Shown here in pieces: positions 8,734-17,451 of a DNA stretch of 64,000 nt; positions within the stretch are counted from its first letter, which is position 1; each line of letters starts with the position of its first letter. The stretch is taken from assembly GCA_900540475.1 (NCBI GenBank), contig UQGG01000017.1:62001-126000 (forward strand). The letters run 5' to 3'. The notes beneath the pieces are model-generated. The model worked only from the letters and a program-made list of their open reading frames with translations. It made no database searches and was not told the DNA's origin. The position numbers and the translations under genes are program-made. The DNA comes from an uncultured Robinsoniella sp. GTDB lineage: Bacteria; Bacillota; Clostridia; Lachnospirales; Lachnospiraceae.

Positions 8734-9954
8734 TTACTCAGCTGCTTCTGTTGTCGCTGCTTGGGTTGCTGCTTCTGTTGTTGCTGCCTCAGAACCTGCC
8801 TCTGTTGTCGCTGCTTCGGTACCTGCCTCCGTTGCTTTTTCGGATACCGCTTCTGTAGCATTCTCACTTGCTGCAGTATCTGTGGTTCCTTCACTTGCTG
8901 CTTCCGTTGTATTGCTCTGGGCTTCGGTTTCCGTCTGCTTTACCGTAACCTTATCTGTAAAAGTAATCTTACCCCAGACCTTATCATCTACTTTAAATTC
9001 CACCTTTTCTTTCCATGCGGTGTAAACTTCTTCGTATTTGTCGCTCTTTCTCTGGTTGATAATTGTTTCTTTCTGAGTCTCGGTAGCCTCTTTGTCAAAT
9101 GTACTCTTCATCTGCACCACATAGTATCCGCTGTCCGTTTCAACCACGCTGTCTGCCGTTTCTCCGTCCTTTAACTTGTCTGCTGCTGTCTTCACCTCAT
9201 CCGGCAAGGTTCCGTTGTCTGTTCCATAAGAAGATGTGGATGCTGATTTTTCTTCATCGATCTCTTTTACGGCTGCATCCATTTCTTTTCCGCCCTTTAC
9301 AGCATCCAGAACTTTCTGCGCGTTGTCTTTTAAGGCTTTTTTCTCATCATCTGTTAAAGCTTTTGTATTGCCGTCTGCATCTGTGGTATCAGCCGTACTG
9401 AATAATACATAAGATACCGTCTTCTGAGCAGCCTCATCATCGGATACGTTTGTATCTGCTTCTGCTTCAATTGCTTTTTTCATCTTGTTGTTAATTGTAT
9501 AAAGTGTTAACACCCTGGATACTGTCTCCTGGGATGCTGTTAATTCATCAATTGTTTCCTGTGAATTCTCTTCCATAAACTGCTTGGCAGAGCTTTCAAT
9601 TTTAGCTTTTTCATCATCGGTAACTGTAATATCATAATCAGCCATATGTTTCTCTAAAATCAGCATTTCTTCCAGACTGTCCATGATCTGTGTCTTAAAT
9701 GTCGTACCGTATGGAGTTCCGCTTCCCATAAGATCGGTATTCCACATATCCTCGCCAAACATTGAACCATAAGAACTCTGCATCTGAGCCTGATTATAAC
9801 GAAGCATAAAATTTGCAATTTTGAAAGGTACTTTTTCCCCGTCCAATGTTGCCACTGCCGCATCTGCATTTACATTTCCACACCCTGTCAGGGACGCTGC
9901 TGCCATACAGATACAGATTCCGGCAGCCACAAGTTTTTTACCTAGCTTATTCAT
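8734..9954 (-). CDS. PrsA-like peptidyl-prolyl isomerase lipoprotein with a T/E/A-rich tail
   Basis: The protein has 406 residues. It begins with a lipoprotein signal whose lipobox is SLTGC (Cys25), so the mature protein should be lipid-anchored outside the membrane. An N-terminal SurA/PrsA-like helical region (about 35-175) precedes a parvulin-type domain (about 175-315) with VSYVLFS, GKEMDAAVKE and ADSVVETDSGYYVVQM. Residues about 345-406 are a low-complexity tail of TEA, TTEAA and GSEAA repeats. Its role is inferred from PrsA: folding of exported proteins. It is downstream of mfd on the same strand with a 129-base gap. AGGAGG before ATG 9954 supports the start. The catalytic set of the parvulin domain is only partly recognisable. 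Confidence 0.85.
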   Translation of the reverse strand: MNKLGKKLVAAGICICMAAASLTGCGNVNADAAVATLDGEKVPFKIANFMLRYNQAQMQSSYGSMFGEDMWNTDLMGSGTPYGTTFKTQIMDSLEEMLILEKHMADYDITVTDDEKAKIESSAKQFMEENSQETIDELTASQETVSRVLTLYTINNKMKKAIEAEADTNVSDDEAAQKTVSYVLFSTADTTDADGNTKALTDDEKKALKDNAQKVLDAVKGGKEMDAAVKEIDEEKSASTSSYGTDNGTLPDEVKTAADKLKDGETADSVVETDSGYYVVQMKSTFDKEATETQKETIINQRKSDKYEEVYTAWKEKVEFKVDDKVWGKITFTDKVTVKQTETEAQSNTTEAASEGTTDTAASENATEAVSEKATEAGTEAATTEAGSEAATTEAATQAATTEAAE

Positions 9955-10083
9955 AAATAAGTTTCCTCCTAGAAAGTCTCAATTCCTTATATTATAGCCT
10001 GTTTTCAAATTCCCCGCAATCCTTTTTGTTCATTTTTCACCTAAAGTTCACTTTTTTCCTATTATTTTCGTAAATTTCGCTCT

Positions 10084-13000
10084 TTAATTCCTAAGTTGAA
10101 GAATATCATTTAAGATATCCCTTACCACTATGAGAATATCATCATTATCTTTCAGGCTCTTTCTCGGTTTACTGTAAACAAAATATGGATTTGCTTCAAT
10201 GGTGAACTTCACTTTTCCGTTATAGCGCTTTAACATCTCTTCGATCTTTACCGGGTCTACACATGCCCGTTCAAACATGGTAAACTTAATAAAGTCACCC
10301 TTCTGGGATATTTCCACCACGAATCCCTTGTGTGCCAGGGCTTTTAAATTGGCGATCATCAGAAGGTTCTGGACTGATTTCGGCGGTTCTCCAAAACGGT
10401 CCATCAATTCTTCTAACATATCATCGTATTCTTCTTCACTTTCGATACCGGCTATGCGCTTGTAGATATCCAGCTTCTGGAATTCACTGCGGATATAGCG
10501 TTCCGGTATAAATGCATCGATATCCAGGTCGATAGTCGTATCATAGGATTCTTCAATTGTTTTCTCGCCTTTTAATTCCCGTACCGATTCACCAAGCATC
10601 TTGCAGTAAAGATCATAACCGATGGCTTCCATATGACCATGCTGCTCTGCCCCCAGCAGATTACCTGCCCCACGGATTTCCAGGTCACGCATGGCTATTT
10701 TAAATCCGGATCCCAGTTCCGTAAATTCTTTAATGGCATGGAGACGCTTTTCCGCTACTTCCTTGAGCATCTTGTTGCGTTTATACATCAAAAATGCATA
10801 TGCGGTGCGGTTGGACCTTCCCACCCGGCCTCTCAGCTGATAGAGCTGTGACAGCCCCAGGTTATCCGCGTCATGGATAATCATGGTATTTACATTGGAG
10901 ATGTCCAGTCCCGTTTCAATAATCGTTGTGGACACCAGCACGTCAATTTCCCCGTTAATGAAGTCGAACATAATCCGTTCCAGCTCCCGTTCCTTCATCT
11001 GTCCGTGGGCAAACGCCACATTGGCATCCGGCACCAGCTTCGCTATGGTATTGGTCATTTCAACAATGGTATTTACCCTGTTATAGACATAATATACCTG
11101 TCCGCCTCTTGACAGTTCCCGGTTGATTGCTTCCCGCACCATCTCATCATTGTACTCCATCACATAGGTCTGTATGGGCATACGCTCCATAGGTGCTTCT
11201 TCCAGTACGCTCATGTCCCGGATTCCAATTAAACTCATGTGCAGCGTTCTGGGAATCGGCGTAGCGGTCAGGGTCAGTACATCAATATTATCTTTTAATT
11301 TCTTGATCTTTTCTTTGTGGGTAACGCCGAAACGCTGTTCCTCATCAATGATCAAAAGTCCCAGATTTTTAAACTCCACATCCTTTGACAGGACCCTGTG
11401 GGTTCCGATTATAATATCTACCATCCCTTTTTTCAGGTCTATAATTGTCCTTTTCTGTTCCGCCGCCGTCCGGAATCTGCAAAGCAGGTCTACCCGCACG
11501 GGGAATTCCTTCATCCTCTGGACAAATGTATTGTAGTGCTGCTGAGCCAGAATGGTGGTCGGAACCAGATATACCACCTGCTTTCCTTCCTGCGCCGCTT
11601 TAAATGCTGCCCGGATGGCAATCTCTGTTTTACCGTAACCCACATCGCCGCAGACAAGGCGGTCCATGATCTTGGTACTTTCCATATCCTTTTTAGCGGC
11701 TTCAATCGCCAGCAGCTGATCCTCAGTCTCTTCAAACGGAAACATCTCTTCAAACTCTTTCTGCCAAACCGTATCCGGACCATAGACAAAACCCTCTCTT
11801 GCCTGGCGGACGGCATATAGTTCCACCAGGTCTTTGGCAATATCCTTAACCGCACTGCGCACCCTGGTCTTGGTCTTATTCCATTCCTGGGTTCCAAGCT
11901 TATTCAGCTTAGGCTTCTTTGCATCCGAATCCGCATATTTCTGGATCACATCCAGCTGGGTTGCCAGGATATACAGATTGCTGCCGCCGCTGTACTCAAT
12001 CTTCATATAATCCTTTGTAACCCGGTCAACCTCTACTTTTTCAATTCCCTTGTAGACACCCAGACCATGATTTTCATGAACCACATAGTCGCCTACACTC
12101 AGTTCATTAAAGCTTTCAATCTTCTGGCCTTCAAAGCTCTTGCGTTTTTTCTTCTTTTTCTTTTCTTTTCCAAAAATATCACTTTCGGATATAATGACAA
12201 ATTTAATCAGCGGATATTCATAACCTCTGTGGGTATTCCCATGGGTTACCAGAATTTCTCCCGGTTTCACCTTCCGGTTTAGATCTTCTGTATAGAAGCT
12301 GTTCAGGTCATATTCCCTGAGGTCCTCTGACAGACGCTTTGCCCTGGTTCTGGAGCCTGACAAGAGAACCACCTGATATCCGTCTTTTTTAAACCGGCGC
12401 AGATCCTGGACCAGAAGTTCAAAGCTGTTATTATAGGGATTTACCGATTTCACATTCATGTGATGCATGTTTGTGATCTTCCAGTCCCCTTTTGCCGTCT
12501 CCAGCGTACTCAGAGCCAAACAGTTCCGGTTATTCAGCCTGCCTATGATTTCATTATAGCTGTACAGGACTTCTGTCTGTCCCGGCAGTATATAGCCCTT
12601 TGCCAGACGGTTCATCATACTTTCCCGGAATTCTTCTTCAACCGCATATCCTTCTTCTTCCAGATGATTAGGTTCATCCAGGAAAAAAATCGTTTCCTTA
12701 GGATCGAAATACTCCAGGAAAGAGACATCCCGGTCGTAAAAGTAGTGGATATAACTGTCCAGTCCGGTAACTCCCCGGAAATCCGTTAACCGCTCTTTGA
12801 TTTCTTCCGTCAGCTCCTGGATTCTGTGGGCTTCTTCCGTCTTCATCTGCTTACGCAGGGTCTGATAGAGTTTCTTAGACTCCTCTTCAATCTTTTTCAG
12901 CCCCAGCTCCAGATGCTTTTTATCAACAATTACCTCATTCGCCGGATATACTTTAATTTCTTCCAGATTTTCAATAGATCTCTGGCTCTCCACATCAAAG

Positions 13001-13608
13001 CTGCGGATGGAATCTATTTCATCTCCCCAAAGCTCAATACGGATTGGATTTTCTTCTGTCAGGGGATAAATGTCCAGAATACCGCCGCGAACTGCGAACT
13101 GACCAAAGCCTTCTACCTGGCTGCTCTTCTCATAGCCCATGCCTACCAGTTCTTCCGACAGCCGGTCCAGATCCATGCTGCTGTCATTTTTCAGGCAAAG
13201 CACATGCTCAGCAAAATACTGCAGGGGCAGTAAATGATCCATACAGCCGGCAAGGGTTGTGATAACCGTAACCCTGTCATTTTCAAGCAGCGCTTTCATA
13301 ACCGCTATTCGCTGCTGCCCAATCAGGTTGCTGTGAATATCGGCACTGTAAAAAATCAAATCCTTTGACGGATAAAGCATTACATTTGGATCAAAAAATT
13401 TATAATCCTCATAGATTTCTTTTGCTTTTAAATCACTGTAAGTAAGGATGATTTTCTTTTGGAAACCATCCCCTGCACTATACATAAAATGTGATTTTTG
13501 CGAATCAATACAACCGGATACCTGAAGTACTCCCTGATGATACATTAGCTCCCGCCTGATATCCTCAAACTCGCTTAAATTTTTTAGTGGACTCGTAAAA
13601 GTCTTCAT
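10084..13608 (-). CDS. mfd: Transcription-repair coupling factor Mfd
   Basis: The protein has 1174 residues, the normal Mfd size. In order it has UvrB-like N-terminal modules, the RNA-polymerase interacting domain (about 485-560, with VHENHGLGVYKGI), and the RecG-like translocase (about 600-950) with Walker A GDVGYGKTE, DEEQRFGV and TATPIPRTLHMS. The RGRVGRS motif and a C-terminal TRCF domain follow. Mfd pushes stalled RNA polymerase off damaged DNA and recruits UvrA. ATG 13608 follows the pth stop (13610-13612) by one base, with AAGGTG inside the end of pth, so the genes are translationally coupled. An in-frame ATG at 13632 would overlap pth and is not preferred. Confidence 0.97.
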   Translation of the reverse strand: MKTFTSPLKNLSEFEDIRRELMYHQGVLQVSGCIDSQKSHFMYSAGDGFQKKIILTYSDLKAKEIYEDYKFFDPNVMLYPSKDLIFYSADIHSNLIGQQRIAVMKALLENDRVTVITTLAGCMDHLLPLQYFAEHVLCLKNDSSMDLDRLSEELVGMGYEKSSQVEGFGQFAVRGGILDIYPLTEENPIRIELWGDEIDSIRSFDVESQRSIENLEEIKVYPANEVIVDKKHLELGLKKIEEESKKLYQTLRKQMKTEEAHRIQELTEEIKERLTDFRGVTGLDSYIHYFYDRDVSFLEYFDPKETIFFLDEPNHLEEEGYAVEEEFRESMMNRLAKGYILPGQTEVLYSYNEIIGRLNNRNCLALSTLETAKGDWKITNMHHMNVKSVNPYNNSFELLVQDLRRFKKDGYQVVLLSGSRTRAKRLSEDLREYDLNSFYTEDLNRKVKPGEILVTHGNTHRGYEYPLIKFVIISESDIFGKEKKKKKKRKSFEGQKIESFNELSVGDYVVHENHGLGVYKGIEKVEVDRVTKDYMKIEYSGGSNLYILATQLDVIQKYADSDAKKPKLNKLGTQEWNKTKTRVRSAVKDIAKDLVELYAVRQAREGFVYGPDTVWQKEFEEMFPFEETEDQLLAIEAAKKDMESTKIMDRLVCGDVGYGKTEIAIRAAFKAAQEGKQVVYLVPTTILAQQHYNTFVQRMKEFPVRVDLLCRFRTAAEQKRTIIDLKKGMVDIIIGTHRVLSKDVEFKNLGLLIIDEEQRFGVTHKEKIKKLKDNIDVLTLTATPIPRTLHMSLIGIRDMSVLEEAPMERMPIQTYVMEYNDEMVREAINRELSRGGQVYYVYNRVNTIVEMTNTIAKLVPDANVAFAHGQMKERELERIMFDFINGEIDVLVSTTIIETGLDISNVNTMIIHDADNLGLSQLYQLRGRVGRSNRTAYAFLMYKRNKMLKEVAEKRLHAIKEFTELGSGFKIAMRDLEIRGAGNLLGAEQHGHMEAIGYDLYCKMLGESVRELKGEKTIEESYDTTIDLDIDAFIPERYIRSEFQKLDIYKRIAGIESEEEYDDMLEELMDRFGEPPKSVQNLLMIANLKALAHKGFVVEISQKGDFIKFTMFERACVDPVKIEEMLKRYNGKVKFTIEANPYFVYSKPRKSLKDNDDILIVVRDILNDILQLRN

Positions 13609-13609
13609 C

Positions 13610-14179
13610 TCACACCTTCTTATTATATTCATTCATGGCCGACGCCATATCTCCTGTCATAATTTTGACTGCTGCATCTCCTGCCCTTTCCAGCAGCTCG
13701 TCAATCAGCTTTCGCTCTTCCCTTGGAAAATGTCCCAGCACATAATCCGCCAGATCATAGCCTTCCGGCTTTTCTCCCACACCAATTTTAATTCTGGGAA
13801 ATTCCTGGCTTCCCAGATGGGCAATAATATTTTTAATTCCATTGTGCCCTCCGGCACTTCCCTTAGCCCGAAGTCTCAGCTGCCCCGGTTCCAGACTGAT
13901 ATCATCATATATCACAATCAGCTCCGTTTCAAAATCGACTTTATAAAAGTCTATGACCTCACGGACGCTTTCACCACTCAGATTCATAAAAGTCTGGGGT
14001 TTTACCAGAATTACTTTTTGTCCCTCTATGATCCCGTTGCCGCACAATGCTTTAAATTTCTTCGTATCTACACGGATGCGGTACTTGTCCGCCAATTTAT
14101 CTATTGTGTCAAAACCTACATTATGTCGCGTATGCGCATACTGTCGTCCCGGATTCCCCAGTCCTGCAATTACAAACAT
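13610..14179 (-). CDS. pth: Peptidyl-tRNA hydrolase
   Basis: The protein has 189 residues. The N-terminal block IAGLGNPGRQYAHTRHNVGF contains the catalytic His (second HN pair), and KPQTFMNLSG and GSAGGHNGIKNI follow, all standard for bacterial Pth. It releases tRNA from peptidyl-tRNA that drops off the ribosome. GGAGGAAG before ATG 14179 sets the start. It forms a pth-mfd operon, an order common in Firmicutes. Confidence 0.97.
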   Translation of the reverse strand: MFVIAGLGNPGRQYAHTRHNVGFDTIDKLADKYRIRVDTKKFKALCGNGIIEGQKVILVKPQTFMNLSGESVREVIDFYKVDFETELIVIYDDISLEPGQLRLRAKGSAGGHNGIKNIIAHLGSQEFPRIKIGVGEKPEGYDLADYVLGHFPREERKLIDELLERAGDAAVKIMTGDMASAMNEYNKKV

Positions 14180-14340
14180 GTCTTCCTCCTCTGCCGGATT
14201 AACTACGGCTAAAATGTACGCAGAAAAGTATTTTTCTTTCCCTGTGTAAATTTCTTCACACTTTCTCCCTTATTTTACAGGAAGAATCGCAAAATGTCCA
14301 TCTTCAAAGTGGAATTCTGTAATTCTATCCAAACCCATCT

Positions 14341-14397
14341 GCACATATGTGCAATAACTGAGAATTTGTTGAACATGTACGCACCATATGATATGCT
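14341..14397 (+). promoter_or_regulatory. Predicted promoter and palindrome upstream of ulaE
   Basis: TTGAAC at 14369-14374 and TATGCT at 14392-14397 are 17 bases apart. A perfect 12-bp palindrome, GCACATATGTGC, lies at 14341-14352, just upstream of the -35 box, where a SorC-type or other regulator could bind. The operator role is inference. Confidence 0.5.
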
Positions 14398-14438
14398 GGA
14401 ATTAATAAGAATTTATGTAGAAAAGGAGTGTGGAATTA

Positions 14439-15344
14439 ATGTATAATATCCATAAGATACCCATTGGCATATATGAAAAAGCACTCCCCGGGGACTTTAC
14501 CTGGGAGGAAAAAATGAAGGCTGCAAAAGCTGCAGGCTTTGATTATATGGAACTATCCGTTGATGAATCCGAAGAGCGTTTAAGCCGCCTGGACTGGAGT
14601 GAAGAAGAAATTGATGCTCTGAAATCTACCATGGAGCAAACCGGGATTTCATTTCCTACCATGTGTTTAAGCGGCCACCGGAAGTATCCATTTGGCAGCA
14701 AAGACCCTCATATCCGCGCAAAAGCATTTGAAATTATGGAAAAAGCGATTCTCTTATCTGTAAAATTAGGCATCCGCTGTATCCAGCTGGCAACCTATGA
14801 CGTTTACTACGAAGAATCGGACGCAGAAACAAAAGCACTTTTTCTGGATGGCATGAAACAATCCGTTGCCATGGCAGCCAGAGCGGGTGTCATACTGGCA
14901 ATGGAGATTATGGATACAAAATTTGTAGGCACCATCGTCCGCGCCATGCACTATTTAAAGGAGATTCCTTCTCCATATTTTAAGATCTATCCGGATATGG
15001 GGAACCTCAGCAACTTCAGCAGCGATGTGGAAGGGGAACTGGAGCTTGGCTTTGCGGATATTGTTGCCATACACGTGAAAGAAACCAAACCCGGCGTCTT
15101 TAAATGCGTTCCCTTCGGTGAAGGCTGCGTCAGATTTACGGATATTTTCCGAAAATTAAAGGAATTGGGCTATTCCGGTATGTTCTTAATTGAAATGTGG
15201 GCAGATAATACCGTACATAACAGCTTTGATGATGCCGTTAACAATATCCGGGAAGCCAGAATGTTTGTGGAAGATAAAATGAAACAGGCGGGACTTCTTA
15301 CGCCACCGCCTCAGGAAAACAAAAAAGCAGGGAGGACAGCATAA
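14439..15344 (+). CDS. ulaE: L-ribulose-5-phosphate 3-epimerase (UlaE/SgbU type)
   Basis: The protein has 301 residues with a xylose-isomerase-like TIM barrel. The blocks IGIYEKALPG, FPTMCLSGHRKYPFGS, CIQLATYDVYYE, MEIMDTKF, KIYPDMGNLSN and HVKETKPGVFKCVPFGEG follow UlaE/SgbU closely, with acidic metal-binding positions in MEIMD and IEMW. In ascorbate or xylulose catabolism UlaE converts L-xylulose 5-phosphate to L-ribulose 5-phosphate. ATG 14439 with AAGGAG ten bases upstream is the start; the GTG at 14430 is too close to the ribosome site. It is the first gene of a three-gene set ending with ulaF. Confidence 0.93.
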   Translation: MYNIHKIPIGIYEKALPGDFTWEEKMKAAKAAGFDYMELSVDESEERLSRLDWSEEEIDALKSTMEQTGISFPTMCLSGHRKYPFGSKDPHIRAKAFEIMEKAILLSVKLGIRCIQLATYDVYYEESDAETKALFLDGMKQSVAMAARAGVILAMEIMDTKFVGTIVRAMHYLKEIPSPYFKIYPDMGNLSNFSSDVEGELELGFADIVAIHVKETKPGVFKCVPFGEGCVRFTDIFRKLKELGYSGMFLIEMWADNTVHNSFDDAVNNIREARMFVEDKMKQAGLLTPPPQENKKAGRTA

Positions 15345-15345
15345 T

Positions 15346-16401
15346 ATGTTAAAAGCAGAAAAAAAAGTGATCTCGAACCTTACAAAGTGTTACTCGATTG
15401 CCCCTTTGACTTACAATGGCAGCCCGCACTTCTTAGTTGCTGCTGAAAAAACGGACCGGTGTATATTATTTGACCTGGATGGAAAGGAAGAAGCTACTGT
15501 CTGGAATGAGCCGGGCGGAGTGATGTCCATGGTACAGGTTCCCGGCACAAACGGCCAGTTTCTGGCTACACATAAATTCTACTCACCAAATGACTCTAAA
15601 GAAGCTAAAATTGTAATTGCCACACCTGATGAATCCGGAACATGGGGCATCCGTACTTTGGTATGTCTTCCCCACGTACACCGTTTTGATATTATCGAAA
15701 ACCAGGGCATCAATTATCTGATTGCCTGTACCTTAAAATCCGGACATGCATACAAAGATGACTGGTCCATGCCGGGTAAAGTCTATGTGGCAGAACTGCC
15801 CTTGGATTTAAATCCTTATAACGAAGAACATCAGCTGCCCATGACCGTACTGAAAGATGGAATGCTGAAAAACCATGGCTATTATAAAATAGCTATGGGA
15901 AATACACAGACCTGTGTAATCTCATGTGAACAGGGTGTCTTCCAATTTTATCCCCCTGCACAGCCCGGGGCAAACTGGCAGATCAACCAGCTGCTTGACA
16001 CACCTGCCAGTGATGCCGTATTGGTTGATCTGGATTCTGACGGGGACAAAGAATTAGTAGTACTCTCACCATTTCACGGAGATACCATTTGTATCTATAA
16101 AAAACTGGGTGATCACTTTTCCAGAGTTTACGAATATCCGGTCAAATCCCCATTTACCCATGCTATCTGGGGAGGGATGCTGGAGTGCGGTCCTGCCGCA
16201 ATCATCGGTCACCGCCAGGGAGAGCGGAATTTAATCGCATTTACCTATGACCCTGAAGATGGCTCCTATCATGCTGATATTCTGGATAAGGACTGTGGTC
16301 CCGCTAATGTTTTTCACTTTTCATATAATAATGAAGACAATCTCATTTCCACAAACAGGGAAATCGATGAAGTAGCGCGATATACTATATTGAAAATATA
16401 G
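15346..16401 (+). CDS. Uncharacterised protein with FG-GAP/beta-propeller-like features, between ulaE and ulaF
   Basis: The protein has 351 residues with no signal peptide or membrane segment, so it is probably cytoplasmic. I do not recognise a named family. Repeated beta-strand patterns (for example FLVAAEKTDRCILFDLDG and YLIACTL) and one DLDSDGDKELVVL motif, of the FG-GAP/calcium-binding kind, suggest a propeller fold. It starts two bases after the ulaE stop with GGGAGG upstream, so it is translated with ulaE. The position suggests a role in the same sugar-acid pathway, such as a lactonase, mutarotase or regulator, but nothing in the sequence proves this. Confidence 0.75.
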   Translation: MLKAEKKVISNLTKCYSIAPLTYNGSPHFLVAAEKTDRCILFDLDGKEEATVWNEPGGVMSMVQVPGTNGQFLATHKFYSPNDSKEAKIVIATPDESGTWGIRTLVCLPHVHRFDIIENQGINYLIACTLKSGHAYKDDWSMPGKVYVAELPLDLNPYNEEHQLPMTVLKDGMLKNHGYYKIAMGNTQTCVISCEQGVFQFYPPAQPGANWQINQLLDTPASDAVLVDLDSDGDKELVVLSPFHGDTICIYKKLGDHFSRVYEYPVKSPFTHAIWGGMLECGPAAIIGHRQGERNLIAFTYDPEDGSYHADILDKDCGPANVFHFSYNNEDNLISTNREIDEVARYTILKI

Positions 16402-16408
16402 AAATCTA

Positions 16409-16513
16409 GAGCGTCTTTGAAAATTGCTTTTGCCTGCTGCCTGCTGTCTGCGGCACGTGTACGTCTGCGAAGCGACAGGTTAGTGGGCTGCAATTAGCTT
16501 TGCAGACGTGCAC
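16409..16513 (+). repeat. Dispersed GAGCGTGTTT element, copy 2, with downstream hairpin
   Basis: GAGCGTCTTTGAAAATTGC starts eight bases after the propeller-like gene. A long hairpin follows, with arms 16457-16473 (gtgtacgtctgcgaagc) and 16497-16513 (gctttgcagacgtgcac). The 204-base gap before ulaF holds nothing else I can name. Confidence 0.6.
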
Positions 16514-16605
16514 CTGGCTGAGACAGTGGGTCTCCGTTTACTGGGGATACAATTCAAAAAAGCCGAAGGATTTGGTGAAAATGATTTTGATAGAAGGAGA
16601 AAATA

Positions 16606-17295
16606 ATGTTAGAAGAATTAAAACAAAAAGTATACGAAGCAAATATGGACCTGCCAAAATACAATCTTGTAACCTTTACCTGGGGTAATGTAAGTGCCAT
16701 CGACCGTGAACGCGGACTGTTTGTAATCAAACCAAGCGGTGTTGACTATGACAAACTGGTTCCTTCCGATATGGTGGTCATGGATCTGAACGGGAACAAA
16801 ATTGAAGGTGCTTACAATCCTTCTTCCGATACTCCTACCCATTTGGAATTATACAAAGCTTATTCTCATATCGGCGGTATCGTACATACCCATTCCCCCT
16901 GGGCAACTTCCTGGGCGCAGGCAAAAAGAGGGATTCCCTGCTACGGAACCACCCATGCAGATTATTTCTACGGAGAAATCCCCTGTGCCAGAAGCCTGAC
17001 ACCAGAAGAAATTAATTCTGCTTACGAAAAAAACACCGGATTAGTCATAATAGAAACCGTTTCTGCCAAAAACGCAATGTCCGTTCCCGGTATTCTCTGC
17101 AGCAATCACGGGCCCTTCACCTGGGGAACAGACGCGGCTGATGCGGTGCACAATGCAGTGGTATTGGAAGAAATCGCAAAAATGTCTTACCGTACCGAAA
17201 CCTTAAACTCTTCCGTAAAACCAGCTCCCCAGGTGCTGCAGGATAAGCACTACCTGCGAAAACACGGAGCAGATGCGTATTATGGACAGAAATAG
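16606..17295 (+). CDS. ulaF: L-ribulose-5-phosphate 4-epimerase (UlaF/AraD type)
   Basis: The protein has 229 residues of the class II aldolase/AraD family. FTWGNVSAID, VIKPSGVDYDKL and SSDTPTHLELY are the substrate-binding blocks, HTHSPWATSWAQ holds the zinc-binding His pair, and LCSNHGPFTWG gives the third His. It converts L-ribulose 5-phosphate to D-xylulose 5-phosphate, the last step before the pentose phosphate pathway. AGAAGGAG nine bases before ATG 16606 supports the start. With UlaE it covers both epimerisation steps of the ascorbate pathway. AraD of an arabinose pathway cannot be excluded, but no araA or araB is seen. Confidence 0.92.
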   Translation: MLEELKQKVYEANMDLPKYNLVTFTWGNVSAIDRERGLFVIKPSGVDYDKLVPSDMVVMDLNGNKIEGAYNPSSDTPTHLELYKAYSHIGGIVHTHSPWATSWAQAKRGIPCYGTTHADYFYGEIPCARSLTPEEINSAYEKNTGLVIIETVSAKNAMSVPGILCSNHGPFTWGTDAADAVHNAVVLEEIAKMSYRTETLNSSVKPAPQVLQDKHYLRKHGADAYYGQK

Positions 17296-17306
17296 GGATA
17301 TCAGAA

Positions 17307-17346
17307 GGGAGAGCTAAGAGCGTGTTGACATGCTCTTAGCTCTCCC
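17307..17346 (+). terminator. Terminator after ulaF
   Basis: A 15-bp perfect stem (17307-17321 with 17332-17346, GGGAGAGCTAAGAGC) has a 10-base loop and is followed by TTTATA. Part of the left arm and loop reads GAGCGTGTT, the core of the dispersed element of this window. Confidence 0.85.
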
Positions 17347-17374
17347 TTTATACCTGAAGATACAACAGATCTCC

Positions 17375-17403
17375 TTTACAAACGCCCCCATAATTGCTAA
17401 TAT
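17375..17403 (+). promoter_or_regulatory. Predicted sigma-A promoter of the SorC-type regulator
   Basis: TTTACA (17375-17380) and TAATAT (17398-17403) are exactly 17 bases apart and lie about 50 bases before the GTG start. Confidence 0.5.
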
Positions 17404-17451
17404 GATTATTAGATTTCATTATGAATACTGACTGGAAAGGAGCTGCATGAG

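Noticed and set aside
8584..9174. 196-codon frame opposite the PrsA-like gene, rich in Cys
   Set aside because: It is the antisense shadow of the TEA-repeat tail; the minus-strand gene has signal peptide, domain and terminator.
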